From assembly GCA_029433365.1 (NCBI GenBank), contig JAQTHZ010000001.1:310001-374000 (forward strand): DNA of 64,000 nucleotides, in the 5' to 3' direction. The stretch comes from Orbaceae bacterium ESL0721 (GTDB lineage Bacteria; Pseudomonadota; Gammaproteobacteria; Enterobacterales; Orbaceae). The notes beneath the pieces are model-generated. The model did not search any database and was not told the origin of the DNA. It saw only the letters and a program-made list of their open reading frames with translations. Each line of letters starts with the position of its first letter. Position 1 is the stretch's first letter. A program made the position numbers and the translations under genes. Positions 8,593 through 15,622 of this stretch are shown in pieces.

Positions 8593-10254
8593 ATGTCAAT
8601 AATTAATTTAGGTAATATTCGATTCAATTGGCGCGGTGAATATAATGATTCAACGGTATACCAACAAGATGATGTTGTACGGTTTAAAGGCGACTGTTTT
8701 ATAGCAAAAAAACAAATATCCGGGATAACTCCAGCAATTTGTGATGACTGGGATTTGATGGTTGCCGGAGCAGATCGGCTAGAGAAAAAAGGGGATATTG
8801 TTACACATGACGGTGTTCTTCCAGTTACAATTCCGATTGGCTCAAATTCGCAAACTTTGCAAGTTGTCGACGGGCTACCTGCATGGCGAAATCAAGCCAC
8901 TCCACCCTCAAACTTTGTGCTAAAACTGCAAAAAGTCAATGGATTTGGAAGCATTAATACCCGCGTGTATTTAATGGCTGACGGTACAATCAAAGCATCA
9001 GGATCGGGGGCTAAATTTTCAAATGGAGATCCTGATGGTGGGCATAAACATTTACCAAGTCGTGTAGCTATAGAAGAGCAAAATATTAAGTTTACTGAGG
9101 TTTTTTCTGGCGGTCAAAACCATTATGCGTTAACAAAAAGTGGTGAAGTGTGGTCTTGGGGTGATAATGAACAAGGTCAACTAGGTCATGGGAACACAAA
9201 AAATGTAGCTGTTGCAAAACGTATTGAATTTTTTATTGAAAACAATATTAAAATTAAACATGTGTATACTAGCCGTCCAAATCAAAATGCTTTTCGTTGT
9301 GTTTATTTTCTATCAAACGATGGCAAATTATATGGTTGTGGGGCTAATAACAACGGAAATCTTGGCAATGGCACAACTGTGAATCAAACAACACCCGTCC
9401 GTTGTGGTTCTCTATCAAACATCTCATCAATGTCTATTTCAGGATATCCATTTAATTGTTGTGCAGTGCAAGATAATGGCGATTTATGGGTATGGGGTTG
9501 GAATGGTTCAGGTCAATTGGGGCTTGGTGATAAATTAGTTCGAGCAACTCCGATTTTGCATCCATCTTTAAAAAACGTCAGTAAAGTCATTACAACCTCA
9601 GGGGTTTCTGCAGATGGTCGCTTGGTTGCTGGCAGTAGTTTAATCTTATGTAAAGACGGCACAATATGGAGTACTGGTTATAATGCATTTGGTCAACTTG
9701 GATTAGGCGATACAACGGAGCGTACAAGCTTTACTCAAATTAATCTTTCTGACTTTGTTACTGATATCATAAGCGGGGATGGTATTTATGCCTCATCAGG
9801 TGCGATTACGAAAGATAATAATCTTTATTTATGGGGACATAATGCATACGGTCAACTAGGACAAGGGAACACAACAAATCAAACACTACCAAAAGCTCCT
9901 ATTGCTGATTTTCAAGGCCATGTTACCAGAGCTGTATTCGGCGGTGGCATTGGCGTGGAAGGCTGTATTGTACAAGCAGGCAATCAGTTATGGGCAGCTG
10001 GTTATTCAGGAACATTTAATTTAGGAATAAACTCTAATCTTACTATTAACTCAAATTTTCAAAAAGTAATTGGTATCAGCGGCAATATTATCGAATGGGG
10101 GGCATTTGGTGCAGGATATACAGATTGGGGGCTAGGTGTTTTATATGATGATGGCAGAGTTGATGCATGCGGGTTTAATGTAACATTTGGGGAAACAGGA
10201 ACACAATCAGCAACACTACACAACGTTGGGGTATTAACTAACGTTATTTTCTAA
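8593..10254 (+). CDS. Phage tail fibre with RCC1-type beta-propeller
   Basis: 553 residues. Residues ~8-60 (NWRGEYNDSTVYQQDDVVRF...W) form a small carbohydrate-module-like domain often seen at the start of tail fibres. From ~residue 129 to the end, RCC1-type repeats follow every 53-60 residues: MADGTIKASG, VWSWGDNEQGQLGHGNT, LYGCGANNNGNLGNGTT, LWVWGWNGSGQLGLGD, IWSTGYNAFGQLGLGDTT, LYLWGHNAYGQLGQGNTT, LWAAGYSGTFNLG and RVDACGFNVTFGETG. That is enough for a seven-bladed propeller, with the first and last copies possibly closing the ring. As the last gene of the tail operon it is most likely the receptor-binding protein. The repeat identification is directly visible; the receptor role is inference. 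Confidence 0.8.
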   Translation: MSIINLGNIRFNWRGEYNDSTVYQQDDVVRFKGDCFIAKKQISGITPAICDDWDLMVAGADRLEKKGDIVTHDGVLPVTIPIGSNSQTLQVVDGLPAWRNQATPPSNFVLKLQKVNGFGSINTRVYLMADGTIKASGSGAKFSNGDPDGGHKHLPSRVAIEEQNIKFTEVFSGGQNHYALTKSGEVWSWGDNEQGQLGHGNTKNVAVAKRIEFFIENNIKIKHVYTSRPNQNAFRCVYFLSNDGKLYGCGANNNGNLGNGTTVNQTTPVRCGSLSNISSMSISGYPFNCCAVQDNGDLWVWGWNGSGQLGLGDKLVRATPILHPSLKNVSKVITTSGVSADGRLVAGSSLILCKDGTIWSTGYNAFGQLGLGDTTERTSFTQINLSDFVTDIISGDGIYASSGAITKDNNLYLWGHNAYGQLGQGNTTNQTLPKAPIADFQGHVTRAVFGGGIGVEGCIVQAGNQLWAAGYSGTFNLGINSNLTINSNFQKVIGISGNIIEWGAFGAGYTDWGLGVLYDDGRVDACGFNVTFGETGTQSATLHNVGVLTNVIF

Positions 10255-10258
10255 ATAA

Positions 10259-10294
10259 ATTACCATTAAGATAACTTATTGTCTTAATGGTAAT
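10259..10294. terminator. Hairpin after the fibre gene, terminator-like
   Basis: A perfect 13-base inverted repeat, ATTACCATTAAGA (10259-10271) and its complement (10282-10294), begins five bases after the fibre stop. The loop is 10 bases. There is no strong T-run, so a Rho-independent terminator is possible but not certain. Confidence 0.5.
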
Positions 10295-10366
10295 TCCATT
10301 TCATATATAGCAATAATTATAATTTCATTTATCAAGTTATTTTTGGTTTAATTATCGCGTTTCGCA

Positions 10367-10771
10367 TCAATTAGTATTCTCTAAATTATCTTGATCATTG
10401 GTACTTTCAGAAACTTTTGAATCAGTTTGCGCCTCGTCTTTTGTGATAGCTTCCCTATTTGTTTCAGTATTAACAGATTCTGTATTAACAGATTCTGAAT
10501 TAATATTGCGCTCTCTTTCTGTTGAAGATGACCCTATAGAGTCAGTTCGAAGATAGACAATTTTATGTTGCCCAACATTACAAGTACCAACTATCTTGCC
10601 TTCAGTTTGTTGCGCTTGCTTTTCAGTTGGAATAAGTTTTAACTCAAAATTAGCAGCTGGAACACCATTATTTCTAATTTTTTCAGCAATGCTAGCACTG
10701 ATTTCATCACAGTTTGAAGCAGCAGCCATTAGTGGCATAGATAATAGTAAAGTTACACAAACTTTTTTCAT
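10367..10771 (-). CDS. DUF1161 family secreted protein with low-complexity tail
   Basis: 134 residues. MKKVCVTLLLSMPLMAAAS is a clear signal peptide. The next ~60 residues (CDEISASIAEKIRNNGVPAANFEL...KIVGTCNVGQHKIVYLR) match DUF1161, a small periplasmic family with two conserved cysteines that could form a disulphide. Most members end there; this one adds ~55 Ser/Thr/Asn/Glu-rich residues including the tandem repeat SVNTESVNTE. The tail is encoded by perfect 15-base DNA repeats (10467-10496). The gene lies just right of the prophage fibre but on the opposite strand, so it could be the first chromosomal gene or a phage-carried cargo gene. Function of the family is unknown. Confidence 0.75.
   Translation of the reverse strand: MKKVCVTLLLSMPLMAAASNCDEISASIAEKIRNNGVPAANFELKLIPTEKQAQQTEGKIVGTCNVGQHKIVYLRTDSIGSSSTERERNINSESVNTESVNTETNREAITKDEAQTDSKVSESTNDQDNLENTN
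10467..10496 (-). repeat. Two perfect 15-base tandem repeats inside the DUF1161 gene
   Basis: GTATTAACAGATTCT occurs at 10467-10481 and 10482-10496, in frame, giving the repeated peptide ESVNT. The period matches that of several intergenic arrays in this window. Confidence 0.9.
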
Positions 10772-11005
10772 TTTATTTACCTTTTTAGAAAATTACTTTT
10801 CATAGCATCTCATTAATAGTGAATTTATTATAAATTTTTTGCTTAAACTGTCTATACGAATCTTTTCGATTGTTGATGACTATTTTTATATTATAAAAAA
10901 CAAATAAACCATTTATTTATATAATAATTATAAAGTTATGTTTTTACTTATCTTAACGCTTTTCTAAATTCCTATAACCCACTAATTCTGAAATATTTAC
11001 CTACT

Positions 11006-11953
11006 CTATTTTTTGGCTAATTTAGCTAAAAGTTTAAATGATGGGACAAAAAAGAGTGAACCTGTCAACGCGGTACTAAAATCCAATAATCTATCGTGAT
11101 TACCTTCTGGAACACCAATAAACATATTGTGTAACATCCTCTCAGTCACTGTAGGATCTTTTGCGTAACCGATAAAATAGGTGCCATAAATACCTAAAGC
11201 AGGGCTTCCATATGGTAAATTGTCACGGAATATTTTCAGATCATTACCATTTTCATCGGTGATACTGGTTAAGACATTATGCGCATTAGATGGCTTCTCT
11301 TTTTGGCTTAATTCAAGGTCATCAAATTTTTTACGACCAATAGCTAACTCTTGCTCTTCAACAGGAAGTCTATTCCAAGCATCTAAATCGTGAACATACC
11401 GCTGTACAATGACATAACTTCCACCTTTAAATTGTGGATCTTCATCACCAACAATAGCAAATTCAATAGCATCATTGCCAATTGGATTTTCTGTCCCATC
11501 AATAAATCCGATCATACTTCTTCCATCAAATGAACGAAAACCAAAAGTCTCATCTTGATAAGTGACAGCATCACCTATTTTTACCATAATCTGCCGTGCA
11601 AATTCGAAACAGTGATCCATACGATCAGCACGAATATGAAAAAGAATATCAGCTGGTGTTGATGGTGCTGTGTGAGTTCTCCCCTTTATCTCTTTAAAAG
11701 TATGTAATTTAGCTGGTTTTTTTATAGAAAAGAGTCTCTCCCATGCCTTTTCACCAAATCCAATAATACCCCGAAAATGTTTCTCAGGATCACGAAGTAA
11801 CATACTACGAACAAGTGCAGGGAAATCAGTACAGAAATTTTTTACGACAGTTTCAGCTTCTGGCGTTTGTCTAATATTTAAAGTCAAAAAAATTGCAATA
11901 TTACCTTGTGGAGCGGTAACAGGTTGTGGATTTTGGCTCAATTTATCATACAT
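11006..11953 (-). CDS. yfeX: Dyp-type haem peroxidase (YfeX-like)
   Basis: 315 residues. The family signature GFIDGTENP (GXXDG motif, residues ~148-156) is present, with VQRYVHDLDAW carrying the proximal haem-ligand histidine, and LKIFRDNLPYG supplying the conserved arginine of the distal pocket. There is no signal peptide, as in cytoplasmic YfeX rather than Tat-exported EfeB. The family oxidises porphyrinogens and dyes with peroxide; a role in removing iron from haem has been proposed and disputed. It is a single gene with its own upstream region; the neighbouring siderophore receptors make a link to iron homeostasis plausible but unproven. Confidence 0.85.
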   Translation of the reverse strand: MYDKLSQNPQPVTAPQGNIAIFLTLNIRQTPEAETVVKNFCTDFPALVRSMLLRDPEKHFRGIIGFGEKAWERLFSIKKPAKLHTFKEIKGRTHTAPSTPADILFHIRADRMDHCFEFARQIMVKIGDAVTYQDETFGFRSFDGRSMIGFIDGTENPIGNDAIEFAIVGDEDPQFKGGSYVIVQRYVHDLDAWNRLPVEEQELAIGRKKFDDLELSQKEKPSNAHNVLTSITDENGNDLKIFRDNLPYGSPALGIYGTYFIGYAKDPTVTERMLHNMFIGVPEGNHDRLLDFSTALTGSLFFVPSFKLLAKLAKK

Positions 11954-12329
11954 AAGGAATTCCTATTATTAATCGACCGTTTATACGCTTAACATACAAT
12001 TATTTAATTTAATCAGACTTTATAAATTGGTAAGTTACTGTTTTATATTTTATTAATTAATAGCATACTATCTTACTCTCACTAAACAACGCAACCAACA
12101 TGCTCTAATCTTTTAGCATGACAATATATAAACCTATAAATGCACTTATAATTATGCACTGAATAACTTAATAAGTTATCAATAAACCTGTTGATAACTT
12201 ATTAAGTGTATGATTATTAACATTAATATTTCAAGATTAAAAATCAATCATTTTAAAAAATTATAAAATTAATTATATAAATTGATCTTTATTGAAAAAA
12301 CAAAAAGGTAAAAATAGCAGCTATTTTTT
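11954..12329. other. Intergenic gap between pdxR 3' end and the peroxidase start
   Basis: About 375 very AT-rich bases with no convincing gene. It should hold the promoter of the peroxidase (minus strand, right part) and the 3' end of the pdxR transcript. The one clear structure is the long hairpin at 12166-12207. Confidence 0.6.
12166..12207. repeat. 17-base perfect inverted repeat (long hairpin)
   Basis: ACTTAATAAGTTATCAA (12166-12182) is exactly complementary to 12191-12207, with an 8-base loop. The outer half, ACTTAATAAGT, is itself nearly palindromic. It lies ~120 bases past the pdxR stop and has no T-run on either side, so it is not a typical terminator. It could stabilise a 3' end or bind a regulator. 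Confidence 0.7.
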
Positions 12330-13766
12330 CTACTCACCTGCTGATTCACTTTTTCTATAATGGGCATAACTAAATCGAATAGCCCCCGATTTATCACCAA
12401 AATCTTCCCCTTGCGAGACAATAATACCTTCAGCAAGCAGTCGATTTAATAAATTGCTCTTCTGTTTACTATCAATAAAGTGAGCATAAAGGTGGTAACC
12501 ACCGTGTGGCTCTTTATAACTTAGCTGATCAGCAAAATGGAGATCTAACCATTGGCGCATTTTTGCTAACCGTTTTTGCAGGGTAACTCGTAAAAACTTT
12601 TGGTGATCTTGATAGTGATTTTTAAGGTAATCTTCCGCCAATAGTTGCGGTAAAATACTTAATCCAGAATCGATCTGCTGTCTAATCTCTGCCAATTTTG
12701 AGATGATCTCTCGTGGTGCAATCATCCAACCAATACGGATTGTACGCCCGATATATTTTGAGAGTGATCCTAAATAGATAACTTGATTTCCGCTATCCAA
12801 TTTTTTAATTGGTGAAATATCTAATATAGGATTAAATGCAAGCCCACTATAAGCATCATCTTCAATAATACCGATACAGTTAGTGCGACAAAATGCGAGT
12901 ATCGCCTCTTTGCGCCGCTTACTCATCACATAGCCAGTTGGATTTTGAAAAATTGGATTCAACAATAACCATTTTATATGGTATTGATTAACCGCTTGTT
13001 TTAGGCTTTCGATCGTAATCCCTTCATCATCAACTGTAATTCCATAAAGACGTAAACCTGCTGCCTGAAATAGCGGTAAAGAGTAAAAATAGGATGGAGA
13101 TTCAATACCGATCGCATCACCCGGTTTTAACAAACCTTGGGTAATTAAAAAAAGTGATTGCTGAGTCCCCGAGGTGATTAATATCTGATTGAGATCTACC
13201 GTCATACCAAAAAGTTGCTGCATATAGTTGGCAATCTGCTGTTTAAGTGATGGCAAACCAAGCTGTAAATTATCGCTATTTTTTTCGTGACCAACCAGTT
13301 CAGAGATCGATATATTTGATAATGTCAATTTAGGGAAGAGCTCTGTTGGCAAATCACCATTGCCTAAATCTTGAATAATATTGTTGACCTCACCTTCACT
13401 ACTATTTTTTGTTAACTGTTGTGATCTTATCTGCATCACCTTTTGCTGATAGAGATTAGATTTTTGGCTATGAAAAGTGGCTGGAAGGCGCCAATTAATT
13501 GTTGGATGAGTCTGCAAACCCCACTTCTGATCATTAACAAAGGTGCCACTTCCACGACGCCGAATTAAAACTCCACGTTCAGTCAACAGATCCAGAGCAT
13601 GAATGATAGTGGAACGATTTAACGCCAATTTTTGTGCGAGATCTCTCTCAGAGGGTAGACGCTCACCAGCAATTAATAGCCCTTGCTCAATATAAGATTC
13701 AATAAGTTGCTGCACTTTAACAAAGAGCGATCCCGAAAATTGCGCTAATTTACTACTCTCCCACAT
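12330..13766 (-). CDS. pdxR: PdxR-like MocR/GntR transcriptional regulator
   Basis: About 478 residues. Residues 1-75 form a GntR winged helix (GERLPSERDLAQKLALNRSTIIHALDLL...RRRGSGTFV). A fold-type I aminotransferase domain follows, with GDAIGIESPSYF, LLNPIFQNPTGYVMS and SLSKYIGRTIRIGWM (the lysine is in the PLP-binding position). Such MocR proteins sense PLP and activate pdxST. I place the start at 13766 (MWESSKLAQF), because GGGGAGA lies at the right distance upstream; a longer frame to 13814 is less likely. It is divergent from pdxS, with ~210 bases between the starts, the usual arrangement for PdxR. Binding of PLP and operator choice are inferred from the family. Confidence 0.85.
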   Translation of the reverse strand: MWESSKLAQFSGSLFVKVQQLIESYIEQGLLIAGERLPSERDLAQKLALNRSTIIHALDLLTERGVLIRRRGSGTFVNDQKWGLQTHPTINWRLPATFHSQKSNLYQQKVMQIRSQQLTKNSSEGEVNNIIQDLGNGDLPTELFPKLTLSNISISELVGHEKNSDNLQLGLPSLKQQIANYMQQLFGMTVDLNQILITSGTQQSLFLITQGLLKPGDAIGIESPSYFYSLPLFQAAGLRLYGITVDDEGITIESLKQAVNQYHIKWLLLNPIFQNPTGYVMSKRRKEAILAFCRTNCIGIIEDDAYSGLAFNPILDISPIKKLDSGNQVIYLGSLSKYIGRTIRIGWMIAPREIISKLAEIRQQIDSGLSILPQLLAEDYLKNHYQDHQKFLRVTLQKRLAKMRQWLDLHFADQLSYKEPHGGYHLYAHFIDSKQKSNLLNRLLAEGIIVSQGEDFGDKSGAIRFSYAHYRKSESAGE

Positions 13767-13826
13767 TAATAATTCTCCCCACATCAATAACGCCATTTTT
13801 ATACAAAATGACAATATTAAAAGATG

Positions 13827-13864
13827 TTAACCCTAAAACATTTTTTAAAATGTTTTAGGGTTAA
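13827..13864. promoter_or_regulatory. Perfect inverted repeat between pdxR and pdxS
   Basis: TTAACCCTAAAACAT (13827-13841) and its exact complement (13850-13864) flank TTTTTAAA, which itself continues the symmetry. The element sits between divergent pdxR and pdxS, so it could be an operator for PdxR or another regulator. However, each arm contains the 13-base word AACCCTAAAACAT that recurs at unrelated loci in this window, so it may instead be a paired copy of a genome-wide motif. Confidence 0.6.
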
Positions 13865-13975
13865 TAAAATTGGATGGGTTAATTATAGTCCAATTGGCTC
13901 TTTCTCGTTATATTTTTCTCATCAATAATAGTGCAGATCAAAATCAATCCAGAATTTTTTCTTAAAGGAGTTAGC

Positions 13976-14869
13976 ATGAGTATGCAATTTAAAACAGGTA
14001 CCGAGACCGTTAAACGTGGTATGGCGCAGATGCAAAAAGGTGGCGTGATTATGGATGTCATTAACGCTGAACAGGCAAAAATTGCTGAACAGGCCGGCGC
14101 TGTTGCAGTAATGGCTTTAGAACGTGTCCCTTCTGATATCAGGGCGGCTGGTGGCGTTGCTCGTATGGCTGATCCGACAATTGTTGCCGAAGTGATGGAA
14201 GCGGTAACGATTCCGGTAATGGCAAAAGCACGTATTGGGCATATTGTTGAAGCACGAATTTTAGAGTCAATGGGTGTCGATTATATTGATGAGAGTGAAG
14301 TACTAACCCCTGCTGATGAGCAGTATCATCTCCTTAAAAATGAGTTTACTGTCCCTTTTGTCTGTGGCTGTCGTGATTTAGGAGAAGCTCTGCGTCGACT
14401 TGGTGAAGGTGCATCTATGCTACGCACCAAAGGTGAACCTGGAACCGGAAATATTGTTGAAGCGGTACGCCATATGCGTAAAGTGAATGAGCAGATTCGC
14501 CAAGTAGTCAGTAAATCAAAAGATGAGTTAATGACTTATGCGAAAGAGATTGGCGCACCCTATGAGCTGCTGCTCGAGATTAAACAGTTAGGCAAACTAC
14601 CGGTAGTTAATTTTGCAGCTGGTGGCGTTGCGACCCCTGCTGATGCAGCCTTAATGATGCAACTTGGTGCAGATGGTGTATTTGTTGGCTCAGGAATTTT
14701 TAAATCAGAAAACCCTGAAAAGTTTGCTCGTGCAATCGTTGAAGCGACCACCTATTTTGATGATTACCCACGTTTAGCAGAACTATCTAAAGGTCTTGGT
14801 CAAGCGATGAAAGGGATCGAAATTAGTCGATTAAGCGACATTGAGAGAATGCAAGATCGCGGTTGGTAA
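13976..14869 (+). CDS. pdxS: Pyridoxal 5'-phosphate synthase, synthase subunit
   Basis: 297 residues with the strongly conserved PdxS/SNZ sequence: [80 protein letters not shown]. It makes PLP from ribose 5-phosphate, glyceraldehyde 3-phosphate and ammonia; the lysines in the 'MAKARIGH' and 'RTKGEPGTG' segments are the known imine-forming residues. ATG 13976 is preceded by AAAGGAG (13964-13970); an upstream in-frame start at 13931 is poorly supported. pdxT follows after 13 bases, forming an operon. It is presumably activated by the divergent PdxR. Confidence 0.96.
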   Translation: MSMQFKTGTETVKRGMAQMQKGGVIMDVINAEQAKIAEQAGAVAVMALERVPSDIRAAGGVARMADPTIVAEVMEAVTIPVMAKARIGHIVEARILESMGVDYIDESEVLTPADEQYHLLKNEFTVPFVCGCRDLGEALRRLGEGASMLRTKGEPGTGNIVEAVRHMRKVNEQIRQVVSKSKDELMTYAKEIGAPYELLLEIKQLGKLPVVNFAAGGVATPADAALMMQLGADGVFVGSGIFKSENPEKFARAIVEATTYFDDYPRLAELSKGLGQAMKGIEISRLSDIERMQDRGW

Positions 14870-14882
14870 GGGGTAAAAAATT

Positions 14883-15470
14883 ATGTCTACATCCCAGCAT
14901 CAGACCAAAAAAATTGGTGTATTAAATCTACAAGGTGCAGTGAGTGAACACCTTGCAGCGCTTAATCGAATTGAAAATGTTGATCCTATTGCTATAAAAG
15001 ATCCTAAGCAGCTTGATGATATAGATGGATTAATTATTCCGGGTGGCGAGTCAACTGCTATTAGCCGATTAATAAAGCAAAATGGCTTAATAGCACCTAT
15101 AAAAAATTTTGCCAAACAGGGTAAAGCAATTTTGGGCACCTGCGCTGGTTTGGTTTTATGTGGAAAACAGACTACACACAATGAGGTTGAGTTACTTGAT
15201 CTGCTCGATATCACAGTCGAACGTAACGGTTTTGGTAGGCAGATAAACAGTTTTGAGACAACTTTAGAAATCGAAGCAATCGGTCAAGCAGTACCAGCGG
15301 TATTTATTCGGGCTCCCTATATTGCAAGTGCAGGCGAAGGGGTTAGACAATTAGCTTTTGTCGATGATAAATGTGTTATGGCGCAACAGGGCAATATTGT
15401 TGTCTGCTCATTTCACCCAGAATTGACTCAAGATGATCAGATAATCCGTTATTTTATTAATCTTTGTTAA
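14883..15470 (+). CDS. pdxT: PLP synthase glutaminase subunit
   Basis: 195 residues of the PdxT/SNO class I glutaminase family. It shows IGVLNLQGAVSEHLAAL, IIPGGESTAISRLI, the nucleophile cysteine in LGTCAGLVLCG, and the catalytic His-x-Glu in SFHPELT. It hydrolyses glutamine and channels ammonia to PdxS. Length is normal for the family. It is the second gene of the pdxST operon, and a strong terminator follows at 15545-15570. Confidence 0.95.
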   Translation: MSTSQHQTKKIGVLNLQGAVSEHLAALNRIENVDPIAIKDPKQLDDIDGLIIPGGESTAISRLIKQNGLIAPIKNFAKQGKAILGTCAGLVLCGKQTTHNEVELLDLLDITVERNGFGRQINSFETTLEIEAIGQAVPAVFIRAPYIASAGEGVRQLAFVDDKCVMAQQGNIVVCSFHPELTQDDQIIRYFINLC

Positions 15471-15544
15471 GTTTTATAACAATTCAAATTTAATAAATAT
15501 AAATTAAATAAATATATTTAAATATATTAATGAAAAATAAAAAA

Positions 15545-15570
15545 AGAGGGTTTATCGCCCTCTTTTTTTT
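15545..15570. terminator. Bidirectional Rho-independent terminator after pdxT
   Basis: AGAGGG (15545-15550) pairs with CCCTCT (15558-15563), followed by a run of eight T. A run of A precedes the stem, so it can also end transcription of the convergent receptor gene. Confidence 0.88.
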
Positions 15571-15622
15571 ACAGGATAATCAAACAGGTTTTAATAAAAT
15601 GCGTATAACCGAACGCATAATA

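Noticed and set aside
11006-11953. Dyp peroxidase as encapsulin cargo
   Set aside because: No encapsulin shell gene nearby and no obvious C-terminal targeting peptide; it fits YfeX better.
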